A program made the position numbers and the translations under genes. From VAZQ01 sp963821505 (GTDB lineage: Bacteria; Pseudomonadota; Alphaproteobacteria; Rhizobiales; Xanthobacteraceae): DNA of 64,000 bases. The notes under the pieces were generated by a model. That model was not told where the DNA came from. It saw nothing but the letters and a program-made list of their open reading frames with translations, and made no database searches. The stretch spans positions 372,001 through 436,000 of the forward strand of contig CAWGEH010000008.1 of the NCBI GenBank assembly GCA_963821505.1. The letters are read 5' to 3'. Below are positions 10,716 to 19,958 of the stretch, piece by piece (the first letter of the stretch is position 1; each line of letters starts with the position of its first letter).

Positions 10716-11984
10716 ATGAGCAGCGCCTCCGAGAGGATCTTCCGAGCAGCCGCAATTGAGCGCCTCTCGTCGCCCGAGCAACTCGATCAGTTGGTTCGGA
10801 TAACGCGGCCCTTCGACTGGGCGGCCATGCTCGCGATCGGCCTGGTGTTAATTTCGGTCGTTGCCTGGAGCCTGATCGGCCAGATTGCGACGCGGACTCC
10901 CGGCGATGGCATTCTGATTATCGGTGGCGGCCAGGTCGTCGACGCCGTCTCCGCTGCGGCAGGGCGTCTTGAATCGATCAACGTTGCAGTGGACGAGCGC
11001 GTGTCGCGAGGCCAAGTGATCGCGCGAATTGCCCAAACCGACAGCGAGCAGCGCTACCGCAATGCTGCCGAGGTGCATCGAGAGCGCCTGCGCGAGCATT
11101 CCGACTTGATGGCCACGATCGATAAAGAGCTCGCAGCCAAAGCCCGAAGTTTCGCCGCTCTCGAGGCAGGGGTTCAGCAGACCATTCGGGCGACCGAAAA
11201 GCGCGTTGCCTATCTCACGCTAATGGTCGGTCAACTTGAGGGAATTTTAGCGAAGGGATACGAGACGCGGCGGAATGTCGAGGACCGCCGCCGCGAGCTG
11301 ACTGATGCAGAGCAACGAATGACCGATGCCAAGACGGAAATTCTGCGGTTGAAGACGCAGATGCTCGATCTTGAGTCTCAACGCGAGCGAGACCGTCAAC
11401 AGTCTCTATTTCGCGTAAATGACGCCCGTCGACAAATGGAGCAAATTGCGGGGGAGCTCGAACGGAACTCCCAAGTCGTAAGCCCGATCGATGGTCGCGT
11501 TATCGAGATCAAGGTGTCGGCAGGTTCTGTCCTAGCCGTGGGCACGCCGGTGATCCAAATCGAGAGTGAAGGCCTGACCCTCGCGGCGGTCGTCTATATC
11601 CCGGGCGACCGCGGGAAAGACGTCAAGCCGGGGATGGAGGTCCGCGTTGAGCCTACGACGGTGCGACGCGAAGAGTTCGGCACGCTGGTCGGCGTGGTTC
11701 GCACGATTTCGGACTTCCCGATGACCCCACAAGGAATGCTCGCCGTGCTGCATAATGATACCTTGGTGTCACGCTTTTCGCGTGACGGAGCGCCTTACGC
11801 TGCCGTGGTCGAGCTTCGGCGCGATAATGCGAGCGCCACGGGCTATCATTGGTCGGTGGGACGTGGGCCCCCGGTACACCTGACGACCGGGACGCTGGTT
11901 CGAGCCGAGATCACGACACGGACGCGGCGTCCAATCGATCTCGTGCTGCCGAATGTCAAGCGCCTGACCGGATTTAGCGGATAG
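10716..11984 (+). CDS. HlyD-family secretion protein, NHLM bacteriocin-export type
   Basis: The 422-residue periplasmic adaptor links an inner-membrane ABC exporter to the outer membrane. It has one membrane anchor (WAAMLAIGLVLISVVAWSLIG, residues ~29-50), then a lipoyl-like half (GRLESINVAVDERVSRGQVI), a long coiled-coil helical hairpin (residues ~110-245, rich in E/R/Q) and a second lipoyl half (SPIDGRVIEIKVSAGSVLAV). This layout matches the NHLM-type secretion proteins that accompany peptidase-containing exporters. It is 12 nt upstream of the C39 exporter gene and is certainly in the same operon. Confidence 0.9.
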   Translation: MSSASERIFRAAAIERLSSPEQLDQLVRITRPFDWAAMLAIGLVLISVVAWSLIGQIATRTPGDGILIIGGGQVVDAVSAAAGRLESINVAVDERVSRGQVIARIAQTDSEQRYRNAAEVHRERLREHSDLMATIDKELAAKARSFAALEAGVQQTIRATEKRVAYLTLMVGQLEGILAKGYETRRNVEDRRRELTDAEQRMTDAKTEILRLKTQMLDLESQRERDRQQSLFRVNDARRQMEQIAGELERNSQVVSPIDGRVIEIKVSAGSVLAVGTPVIQIESEGLTLAAVVYIPGDRGKDVKPGMEVRVEPTTVRREEFGTLVGVVRTISDFPMTPQGMLAVLHNDTLVSRFSRDGAPYAAVVELRRDNASATGYHWSVGRGPPVHLTTGTLVRAEITTRTRRPIDLVLPNVKRLTGFSG

Positions 11985-11996
11985 AAACGCGTTTCG

Positions 11997-14220
11997 ATGA
12001 ATGTCGCGTTCGACCTGAAGCAGCCGGAGACGCAACCCTTACTTCGGCGCTTGCGCGTCTTCCTAGGGCCCGGTCGCAGTGCGATCCGACAAACGCCTAC
12101 CATCCTCCAGATGGAAGCGCTCGAATGCGGTGCCGCGTGTTTGGCAATGATCCTCGCCTTTTATGGTCTTTGGATCCCGCTCGAGCAACTACGGGTCGCT
12201 TGCGGGGTGTCGCGGGACGGCAGCAAGGCAGCAAATGTTCTGAGAGCGGCGCGCCGATTTGGGCTCGTGGCGAAGGGATTCCGCAAGGAGCCCGCGACCC
12301 TGCACGAGCTCCCGATGCCATGCATCATTCACTGGAATTTCAATCACTTCGTGGTCCTGGAAGGGCTTGATCGCGGGCGCGCCTACATCAATGATCCGGC
12401 GGTCGGCCGGCGGCGCATCGACGTGGCGGAATTCGATGCCGCGTTCACAGGCGTCGTCCTCGCGATGGTGCCGGCAGCGGAGTTCAAAAAGGCGGGTAGC
12501 AAGCCGAAGGCATCGCGCATCCTCCTTCGCGAACTGAGCGGCTCGAAACAGGCAGTCGCCCTGCTGATCGCCATCAGCCTTGCGCTTGTCATTCCCGGAA
12601 TCGCAATCCCGGCTTTCTCCAAGATTTTTGTCGATGACATCCTCATTCAGCACGCCGACCGTTGGTTCATCCCGCTGCTGATCGGCATGGCGGTCGCGGC
12701 GATTGCCCGCGCACTCGTCACGGCTTGCCAGCAATCGCTGCTGCTGCGCCTCGAGACCAAGCTCACGGTTACGATGATAAGCCGTTTTCTTTGGCACGTG
12801 CTCGCGCTTCCGATGGAGTTCTTTACGCAGCGCCACGCCGGCGACATCGCGAACCGGATAGCGATCAATGAGCAGATTGCTCGCTTGCTCTCGGAGGGTC
12901 TTGCAACCAACGCCTTGAACCTCGTGTCGCTGGTGTTTTTTGCCGCGGTCATGGCGCTCTACGATCCGCTGCTCGCGGCGATCGGCGTCGGCATGTCGCT
13001 GATGAATGTGCTTGCCGTCAAGCTTATTGCCCAGCGGCGGCGAGATCTCAGCGCCAGCCTGACGCTCGAACACGGCAAGCTGCTTGGCAGCACGATCGGC
13101 GCAATCCGCACAATCGAAACTCTCAAGGCCAGCGGAACTCGAGGACGATTTGTTTGCTTATTGGGCCGGGATCCAGGCGAAGGCGTTGAACGCCGAACAA
13201 GACCTGGGAGTTTACTCGGCGATGCTGGAAATGTTCCCCACGCTTTTTTCCAGTCTGACCATGGCGGCAATCCTCGGCGTTGGCGGTCTTCGTGTGATCG
13301 AGGGGGCACTTACCCTTGGAGGCTTGGTCGCATTCCAGTCACTCATGGCGAGTTTCAGCGGGCCTATCACCTCTCTTGTCCAGTTGGCGGGAAGCGTCCA
13401 AACGATCAACGGCGGGCTCGCTCGGCTCGATGACGTGTACAACTATCCTGTGAACTCTTCCTTCCGTCCCCAACGACCGCCCGGCGATATGCCGCCAAAG
13501 CTTTTCGGTCGGCTCGAACTCAAAGGTGTGCAATTCGGCTATTCAACGATGGAGCCGCCCTTGATCGATGGGCTCTCGCTTGCTCTCGAGCCGGGCATGC
13601 GCATCGCCTTGGTCGGCAGCTCGGGCAGCGGCAAGTCGACGATCGGACGCCTGGTCTGCGGTCTGTGCACACCCTGGGCCGGTGAGATTCGATTCGATGG
13701 TTGGTTGCTGTCCGAAATACCAGCGCAAATCTTCGCGAATTCGGTTGCTTATGTCGACCAGGATATCTTTCTGTTCGAAGGGACGCTTCGCGAGAATCTC
13801 GCCCTATGGGACGCGAGCGTGTCTGACATCGATATATCGCAGGCGCTCAAAGACGCCTCCATCCATGACGATGTTGCAACCCGCCCAGGAAATTACGATT
13901 GCTATGTGAGCGAGGGTGGCACGAACTTCAGCGGCGGCCAAAGGCAGCGAATCGAGATTGCGCGGGCACTGGTCGGCAATCCTTCACTGGTCGTGTTTGA
14001 TGAGGCTACAGGCGCTCTCGATCCGGTCGTCGAAAAGGAGATCGACGACAATTTGCGGCGTCGTGGATGCGCCTGCATCATCATTGCGCACCGCTTGAGC
14101 ACGATTCGCGATTGCGACGAGATTATCGTGCTGGATCAGGGCAAAGTCGCAGAACGCGGCAGGCACGAAGAGCTGCTGGCGATGCGCGGAACATATGCGC
14201 GGCTGATATCGCAAGAATGA
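11997..14220 (+). CDS. Peptidase C39-containing ABC exporter (PCAT / NHLP type, single-base frameshift)
   Basis: The enzyme should remove double-glycine leaders and export the cores. The N-terminal C39 domain has Q-M-E-A-L-E-C-G-A-A with catalytic Cys, His in FNHFVVLEG and Asp in INDPAVGRR. Six transmembrane segments follow, then an ATPase domain with Walker A GSSGSGKST, signature FSGGQRQR, Walker B LVVFDEAT and AHRLST. The frame breaks at 13135-13140 (GAACTC); dropping one A gives ASGLEDDLFAYWAG and a normal ~740-residue protein. Its stop overlaps the next start (ATGA at 14217). The peptide genes at both ends of the locus are the obvious substrates. Confidence 0.92.
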
Positions 14221-17127
14221 GCGAAACGTCACCAATAGGGGCAGGAGTTTTCCCGGCTGTCACGGCGGAAGATCCGGTTCCGCCGCAGTGGGAGCGCATT
14301 GCGCTTGACGGTGGCCGGCCGTGGCCTCTCGATGACCGCGGGCGTGTTTTGCAAATCGTCGCCGGCCATGTCGATTTGTTCGCCCTTTACGCTGCTGCAG
14401 GAGCCGAGGGACGGCGACATCACCTGTTTCGCGTGCAGAGCGGCGAAATCATCATGGACCTTCCGAGCACCGGTGGGGCAATTGACCCTGTCGGTGTCAT
14501 CGCGGTCGGCGGACCGGGCACCGAAGTGCTTGCGGCGGCTCGCGAATGCATGGGCGAGCGCGCCCTGATCGAAGCTTGGATCGCCCGCCTCAGCGCAGCG
14601 ACGGTCGGGACAGCCGTTGATTGGAGGGTGCGCGAAGCTGGAGCGGGATCGGCATTCGAGCTCGCCCCGGGTGAGCAACTGCGCGGAGCCGCGCGCGGCG
14701 TCGCTTGGGCATCGTGCGACCGGGGTGAGGTCCGATTTATGGGGCTTGAGACGGCGAGCAATGTCACAGACCCGCCTTTGCCGCTGGCGTCGGGAACATG
14801 GGTCAAGGCCGCCGGCAGTGCGGCCATCAGGGTTCGTAGCGAGGCGCCGACTGGAGACGAGCTTTGGCTTGCCATCAATCGGTTTCATGTCCTTGCCATG
14901 GAGTGCATTCGCCTGCGCCTTACATCCGTCGCCGATATGGAATCGCGGCGGCTCGCCGATCGAACCAATCTTGCCGCCGCGAAGGCTCATGAGCTTTTCA
15001 GCGACCTTGCAGCGGTGATCGTTCCGCAATCTCAACGGGTGGAATACGAAGAACAGGGAGCGGGCCCACTCTTTGGAGCGTGCCGAGCTGCTGGCGATGC
15101 GACCGGTGTGGCAATTGTTCAACCTCCGGGCAGGCGACTGACGCGACACGATTTCAGCGACGTTCTGGAGATCGCGCGGGCTTCGCGGCTCCGTATGCGC
15201 CAAACACTGCTGCGACCGAACTGGTGGCGCTGGAACGTGGGGCCGCTGATTGCCTGGCGTGGCGAGGCCCGACGTCCCGTTGCGCTCATCCCCATGTCCC
15301 GCCGCTACGTGATGCTGGAGCCGGGCTCGCCGGGACGTCGCATCGTGGACCAATCACTAGCGTCGGAGTTGGCGCCCGAGGCCGCGATGTTTTATCCGAT
15401 GCTGCCGTCGTGGTCGCTCTCCGCATGGGATTTGCTGAAATTTTGCACCCGACACGTTCGCGCCAATGCCGGCCGAACTCGTATTCGGTGTACTCGCGAT
15501 GGGTATTCTCACTTTGGCGGTGCCTTTCATCACCCAGGCGCTCGTCAATTCTGTGATCCCGCGCACGGAGTTCGATCAACTCGGCTACCTGACCGCCGCG
15601 CTGGTAGTGGTCGCCATTGCCATGGCAAGCCTGCAAGCGATGCAGGGCATCGCCATGCTCCGGCTCGAAGGTTTGCTCGATTGGAAACTCCAGGCCGCCA
15701 TTATCGATCGGCTGCTCCGGCTCCCGGTGTCGTTCTTCAGGCAGTACACGGTGGGCGATCTGGCCGACCGCACTCTGGGAATCGATGCCATTCGTCGCGT
15801 TGCAACCGGTCGAACCCTTCGCGGGTTGCTGGCCGGCATATTTGGGCTCTTCAGTCTGTTGCTAATGTTCTATTACGATATGAGGTTGGCATGGATCGCG
15901 ACCGCGCTGACGGCGCTGCGCGGGGTGCTGATCCTCTCCGTCAGCACGGTGCGCCTTTATCACGAACGGCGGCACGTCGAGCTGCGGGGCAAGGTCGAAG
16001 GCGTCGTGCTGCAGCTTCTAACCGGGGTGGGCAAGCTCAGGGTCGCCTCGGCAACGATCCGCGCTCTTGCAGTTTGGGGAAAACAATTCGCAGCCCAGAA
16101 ACGGCACTTCATTGCGTCCCAGCGCGCTGCAAACGTACTCAGAATAATTGAAGCGGCATTTCCGACGCTCGCTACTCTGATCGTGTTCGCCGCAGTCCAG
16201 GGCGACTCCGAGAGCAAACTGACCCTCGATCTCGGTGCCTTCCTGGCCTTCTTTGCCGCCTTCGGCCAATCCATGGCAGCCATGGGCGAATGGGGCAGCG
16301 CCATTGGTGAGTCGTTGATCGCCGTCCCATATTTTTCCCGCATTCGGCCGCTCTTGGCGAGCGCGATTGAAAGTTCCGAGGAACGAAAATCGCCTGGCGA
16401 GTTGTCGGGAGCGCTCGAGCTCTCAAAGGTCACCTTTCGTTATCTGCCGGGCGGGCCTCCGGTTCTCGACGACGTTACCATTCGAGTGGCTCAAGGAGAG
16501 TATGTCGCCATTGTCGGGCCATCCGGCAGCGGCAAATCCACGATCTTCCGGTTACTGTTGGGGTTCGAACATCCGGAATCCGGCGCCATCTTCTTCGATG
16601 GCAAGGCAGTTGACACGCTCGACATCGGCGCCGTGCGCCGACAGATCGGCGTCGTGCTGCAGAATGCCAAACTTATGACCGGCAGTGTCTACGAGAACAT
16701 TTGCGGCGGCGGCATCCAGTTGCCGGTGAACGAGGTATGGGAAGCTGCCCGGCTTGCCGGTCTGGACGCGGACATCCGGGCAATGCCGATGGGAATGCAT
16801 ACCGGTATTTCGGAGGGAGTGAGCACCCTTTCCGGTGGGCAGCGGCAGCGGTTGATGATTGCGCGCGCGTTGATTCGACGTCCCCACATCCTCCTGTTCG
16901 ACGAGGCGACGAGCGCCCTCGACAACCAGACGCAATCGATCGTGAGCGCGTCGCTTGCCAAGCTCAACGTGACGCGCATCGTCATCGCGCATCGGCTTAG
17001 CACCGTTCAGCACGTCGACCGCATCGTCGTGCTGGTGGCCGGAAGGCTCGTCCAGGCGGGAACGTTCGGGGAATTGAGCGCCGCTCCCGGCGTGTTTGCC
17101 GAGTTCGCCAGGCGCCAGTTGCTTTAG
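14217..17127 (+). CDS. Second NHLM-type ABC exporter, permease/ATPase with long N-terminal domain (frameshift)
   Basis: Starts MSETSPIGAGVFPAVTAEDP within the ATGA overlap. About 400 N-terminal residues form the domain typical of the non-peptidase NHLP export subunit (a cyclic-nucleotide-domain-like beta region, then LLRPNWWRWNVGPLIAW). After it come the membrane domain (GVLAMGILTLAVPFITQALV) and an ATPase with GPSGSGKST, LSGGQRQR, ILLFDEAT and AHRLST. No C39 peptidase is present. The frame breaks at 15475-15480 (GAACTC); deleting one A gives NAGRLVFGVLAMG and a protein of about 969 residues. Probably forms or alternates with the PCAT as the export pump. Confidence 0.88.
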
Positions 17128-17143
17128 CTTCGGTGGAGGCCGA

Positions 17144-17680
17144 TTGCGCAAAGTCCTTTATATATTCGGGCTGCTGACGGATGCCGACATCGATTGGATG
17201 GCACGCGTCGGCGTTCGCCGGCGGGTGAAGGCCGGTGAAATACTCATCGAGCAGGGCAAGTCCATCGATTCGATCATTCTGCTGCTCGAGGGTCAGCTCT
17301 CGGTCGTCGTCAAGGACGTTGGGATCGTCGCGCGGCTGGGCGTCGGCGAGATCGTGGGCGAGATGTCTTTGGTCGATTCGGCGCCGCCATCGGCCACGGT
17401 GGCGGCTGAGGGCGAGTGCCTGATCTTGTTGCTCAACAAGGACATCCTTTTAGAAAAGCTCACAACCGACGCCCCGTTCGGATGCCGCTTCTACAAGGCC
17501 CTGGCGGTATTTCTCGCCGATCGATTGCGCGAGATGGAGCATCGGTTGAGTGGAAATTACGGACAGGATCTCGCGGCAGAAACCATTTTGAAAGATGAGC
17601 TCGATGTCGCGATCTTGGACAATGTCTCAATGGCGGGCGATCGGTTTGATCGAATGTTGAAGGTCCTGACCGGCGTCTGA
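17144..17680 (+). CDS. Cyclic-nucleotide-binding-fold protein without HTH
   Basis: I choose a TTG start at 17144 because GGTGGAGG precedes it, 16 nt after the exporter stop; this gives 178 residues. The fold is a single cNMP domain (RRRVKAGEILIEQGKSIDSI, then VGEIVGEMSLVDSAPPSATV). The phosphate-binding cassette normally reads G-E-x-x-x-x-x-x-P-R-x-A-T-V; here the Arg position is Pro/Ser, so cAMP or cGMP binding is doubtful. There is no DNA-binding C-terminal domain, only a helical tail ending FDRMLKVLTGV. It may regulate the exporters as a protein partner rather than as a transcription factor. Confidence 0.8.
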   Translation: MRKVLYIFGLLTDADIDWMARVGVRRRVKAGEILIEQGKSIDSIILLLEGQLSVVVKDVGIVARLGVGEIVGEMSLVDSAPPSATVAAEGECLILLLNKDILLEKLTTDAPFGCRFYKALAVFLADRLREMEHRLSGNYGQDLAAETILKDELDVAILDNVSMAGDRFDRMLKVLTGV

Positions 17681-17987
17681 AGTCCATCGCGTCGCCGCCG
17701 ATCATGGACAATTCCCGCGACTCGCGTGTACCAATCCGACGAATCATGGTTCGCCCCTGATTTGCTGGTCTCGCCGACCCATGGAAAAAGAATGAAAAAT
17801 CATTGGGGGCCTCAGCCCATCGGCAATGGCGCCGAGCAGAGGGTGCGCGAGGTATCCAGAGGCAATGCACCGTCCGAGCCCGGCAAAACCGCAAATCTGT
17901 GACGGCCGTCACAGCGGCGCAGGCGACCGCGCCGCTACATTGTTTTCGTCAAGATTGGTCCGATCTCGAGCAAAAGGCGCAGCTACA
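17681..17987. other. 307-bp intergenic region carrying the P3 promoter
   Basis: The stretch holds no gene. Its downstream part contains the CRP-type palindrome at 17898-17913 and a possible -10 hexamer (TACATT, 17936-17941), 47 nt before the P3 start. The upstream ~200 bp show nothing I can name. Confidence 0.5.
17898..17913 (+). promoter_or_regulatory. Perfect CRP-type palindrome before peptide genes P3-P5
   Basis: TGTGACGGCCGTCACA is a fully symmetric 16-mer with all ten consensus bases of a CRP site. If TACATT at 17936-17941 is the -10, transcription would start near 17948 and the site would be centred about 42 nt upstream, the class II activator position. The spacer and flank (AAAT before, CGG after) resemble the site at 9102, so the two ends of the locus are probably co-regulated. 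Confidence 0.7.
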
Positions 17988-18179
17988 ATGACCACCGTAA
18001 TCAATCCCCCTGCTGCAGCGTGTGAACGGGATAATCGGACAGACGAGCTGGCCGAAGTCGAACTCTCCAAAGCCACCGGCGGTTCACAGAGCACCGGTGC
18101 AGGCGCAGGCAAAGTCACGTTCAATGCGACCCAGATTACGAAGCAGAGCGACGCGGCAAGCCCTAAGTTGTTTTTGTAG
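17988..18179 (+). CDS. Double-glycine leader peptide P3
   Basis: A 63-codon gene from ATG 17988. The leader ends RTDELAEVELSKATGG and the core begins SQSTGAGAGKVTFNATQITK and ends LFL. It has no cysteine and a polar, Gly/Thr/Asn-rich core. The reading frame is open for about 160 nt upstream, but the leader similarity to P2 and the position after the CRP-type promoter favour this start. First of three peptide genes in a row. Confidence 0.7.
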   Translation: MTTVINPPAAACERDNRTDELAEVELSKATGGSQSTGAGAGKVTFNATQITKQSDAASPKLFL

Positions 18180-18248
18180 GAGAGCAACGAAGCCGCTGCC
18201 GGCGAGCGGCGGGCTACATGCCAAATGCCAGGAACAGGAGCAGGCACC

Positions 18249-18428
18249 ATGAACAACGCAAACAGCAATACCCTTGGAACGAGCCAGCAAGTGCGAGAAT
18301 CCACTGACCGGGAATTGACCGAGAACGAACTTGATCAAATCGCCGGAGCCTTCGGCCACTCCCAGTATGCGACCCCGAGCATTCCAATTCCCCCGCCGGT
18401 CCAACTGGGCTTACAGCATGTCGCCTGA
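18249..18428 (+). CDS. Double-glycine-type leader peptide P4 (Gly-Ala variant)
   Basis: A 59-codon gene starting at 18249, with AGGAG 9 nt upstream. The leader reads QVRESTDRELTENELDQIAG followed by A-F-G, so the cleavage pair is Gly-Ala rather than Gly-Gly, a variant C39 peptidases tolerate. The core is Pro-rich (ATPSIPIPPPVQLGLQHVA). The leader is nearly identical to that of P5 (QVRE-x-TDRELT-x-x-EL), so the two arose by duplication. Its 3' end overlaps the P5 start by 11 nt. Confidence 0.7.
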   Translation: MNNANSNTLGTSQQVRESTDRELTENELDQIAGAFGHSQYATPSIPIPPPVQLGLQHVA

Positions 18429-18576
18429 ATCAAATCTCGCGGCGAAGCAAGTGCGCGAACCAACGGACCGGGAATTGACCGCGGACGAACTCGCGCATGT
18501 CTCGGGAGGAATAATCGCCATTTTGATCGGTTTGCTGTCGGCCTCAGCGCCGCATCCCGCAGCACAAAGCAAATGA
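18418..18576 (+). CDS. Double-glycine leader peptide P5
   Basis: A 52-codon gene starting at ATG 18418 inside the end of P4, so translation is coupled. The leader ends TDRELTADELAHVSGG and the core is IIAILIGLLSASAPHPAAQS plus K. The hydrophobic IAILIGLL and the terminal SK match the P1 core (IAVLIGLL...ASK), although P1 lies 9 kb away on the other strand. The shared core suggests a conserved mature peptide. It is followed 50 nt later by the end of the convergent dioxygenase gene. Confidence 0.75.
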   Translation: MSPESNLAAKQVREPTDRELTADELAHVSGGIIAILIGLLSASAPHPAAQSK

Positions 18577-18626
18577 CCGGCTAGTGTAGCTGCGTCCCGG
18601 CGCAAAACTGACCTTTGCGGCATTTC

Positions 18627-19562
18627 TCACGCCAGATGCGGAATCCTCGGCCGCTCGCCGCGCGCCTTGCCCGTGATCGGCGGTCGCGGAAGCTTGGCGC
18701 GGCCTTGCTCCATGACGAAGGTGTGCTCGAGCGAATACCACGGCCCCTTGACATCGGGCGCCGGCGCCTTCCCGCTCTCGTGGCGCACGTAATCGCCGAG
18801 GAGATGGCGGGTGACGCCGAACTGCACGTCGGTCTCGATGAACTTGTCGTCGGGGACGTAGAGCTGCGAGATCAGCGTCTTGAAACCCTCCTTGCTGGCC
18901 AGGAAGTGCAGGTGCGCCGGGCGCATATTGTGGCGGCCCTGGGCGCGCAGGAGGTCGCCGGTCGGTCCGTCGATCGGGATCGGATAACCCGCGGGCTTCA
19001 CGCTGCGAAAGCCGATATGGCCGTCCGCGTCGGTGAAGAACTTCCCGCGCAGGTTCATGTCGGCCTGGACCGGATCCTGGTTCTCGTAGAAGCCTTCGGG
19101 CGAGGAGTGCCAGATGTCGACCTCGGCGCCGACGACCGGTTGGCCCTTGCCGTCGCGGAACCAGGCATCGACGAACATCGCCGGTCCCGGCGTGGGCGAA
19201 CGCACGATCGAGCCGCCGTTCGGGGTCACCGGAGAATGCATCCGCCAGAACGGCCCGAGCATGTTGTGGTCGGTTTCCGTGCTGCCGTGATTGCCGTTAT
19301 TGATGAGGCAGATCAAGGCCGACAATCCAAGCGAGCCCGACATCAGCACCGCTTCGTTATGGGATTCGTTGCTGTGCTTGCCGAGCGCGACGACATAGGC
19401 GATGGCGGCGTGGAATTCCTCCTCGGTCAGCTTCACCTCGCGCACGAAATCGTGCAGGTGACGCACGAAGGCGGACATGATCTCCCGGAACCTCGGATCC
19501 GGGGCGCGCTGCAGCTCGGACAGGACTGCGGTCGTGACGTCGTTTTGATTTTCGATGATCAT
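18627..19562 (-). CDS. Intradiol ring-cleavage dioxygenase (catechol / hydroxyquinol 1,2-dioxygenase family)
   Basis: The 311-residue enzyme opens catechol-type rings between the hydroxyls using Fe(III). The four iron ligands are visible as Tyr in SSPEGFYE, Tyr in KPAGYPIPI and the two His of RPAHLHFLA. The N-terminal helical dimerisation domain (FREIMSAFVRHLHDFVREVK) and the LGPFWR motif are those of the catechol/hydroxyquinol 1,2-dioxygenase branch; substrate specificity cannot be read off. No ring-hydroxylase or muconate gene is adjacent, so it may be a scavenging copy. Confidence 0.93.
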   Translation of the reverse strand: MIIENQNDVTTAVLSELQRAPDPRFREIMSAFVRHLHDFVREVKLTEEEFHAAIAYVVALGKHSNESHNEAVLMSGSLGLSALICLINNGNHGSTETDHNMLGPFWRMHSPVTPNGGSIVRSPTPGPAMFVDAWFRDGKGQPVVGAEVDIWHSSPEGFYENQDPVQADMNLRGKFFTDADGHIGFRSVKPAGYPIPIDGPTGDLLRAQGRHNMRPAHLHFLASKEGFKTLISQLYVPDDKFIETDVQFGVTRHLLGDYVRHESGKAPAPDVKGPWYSLEHTFVMEQGRAKLPRPPITGKARGERPRIPHLA

Positions 19563-19728
19563 GGGTTCAGCTCCGGTGCGCGCTATTCTCTGCGACTGGC
19601 ATCATCGGCGAAGCCGCCGCGGCGGAGAGCGGATGATCCAGCAAACAAGGGCGGTGAGACTTATAGCAAATGTGGACAATATCGGATGCCCTCGGTCGCG
19701 GGCACGACGAGCGTGGATCGAGTCGAAC

Positions 19729-19944
19729 TCAACATGCGAGCCCGCGCGCAACCGCCGCGGCTGCCCGCAGGCATGCGGGACAAAGGCAATCTTCTGCCGC
19801 GCCGGGCTCCGTGATGGGCAGGCGAAACGGCTCGGCGGCGCACCAGCAGTGGCCGCCGAGCCCGCATTCGAAGGCCGCGCCACAGCGCGCGCAGGTTACC
19901 GGCCGTGGCGTGGACGAATCGCGCGAGACCAAGCGATGACGCAA
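19729..19944 (-). CDS. Cysteine-rich CWC-type small protein
   Basis: The C-terminal half reads TCARCGAAFECGLGGHCWCA and then EDCLCPACLRAA, i.e. the C-x2-C, C-W-C and C-x-C-x2-C pattern of the cysteine-rich CWC family, probably a small zinc-binding protein. No ATG fits; TTG at 19944 (GGAAACGAGG just upstream) or TTG at 19932 are the likeliest starts. It lies 14 nt downstream of the exported protein gene in the same direction, so co-transcription is likely. Role unknown. Confidence 0.6.
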   Translation of the reverse strand: MRHRLVSRDSSTPRPVTCARCGAAFECGLGGHCWCAAEPFRLPITEPGAAEDCLCPACLRAAAAVARGLAC

Positions 19945-19958
19945 CCTCGTTTCCGGGT

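Noticed and set aside
14229..15353. 374-codon minus-strand frame opposite the second exporter
   Set aside because: Shadow of the exporter's N-terminal domain; no ribosome site or domain.
11997..17127. Exporter genes as pseudogenes
   Set aside because: All catalytic motifs are intact and each single break is repaired by removing one base at GAACTC.
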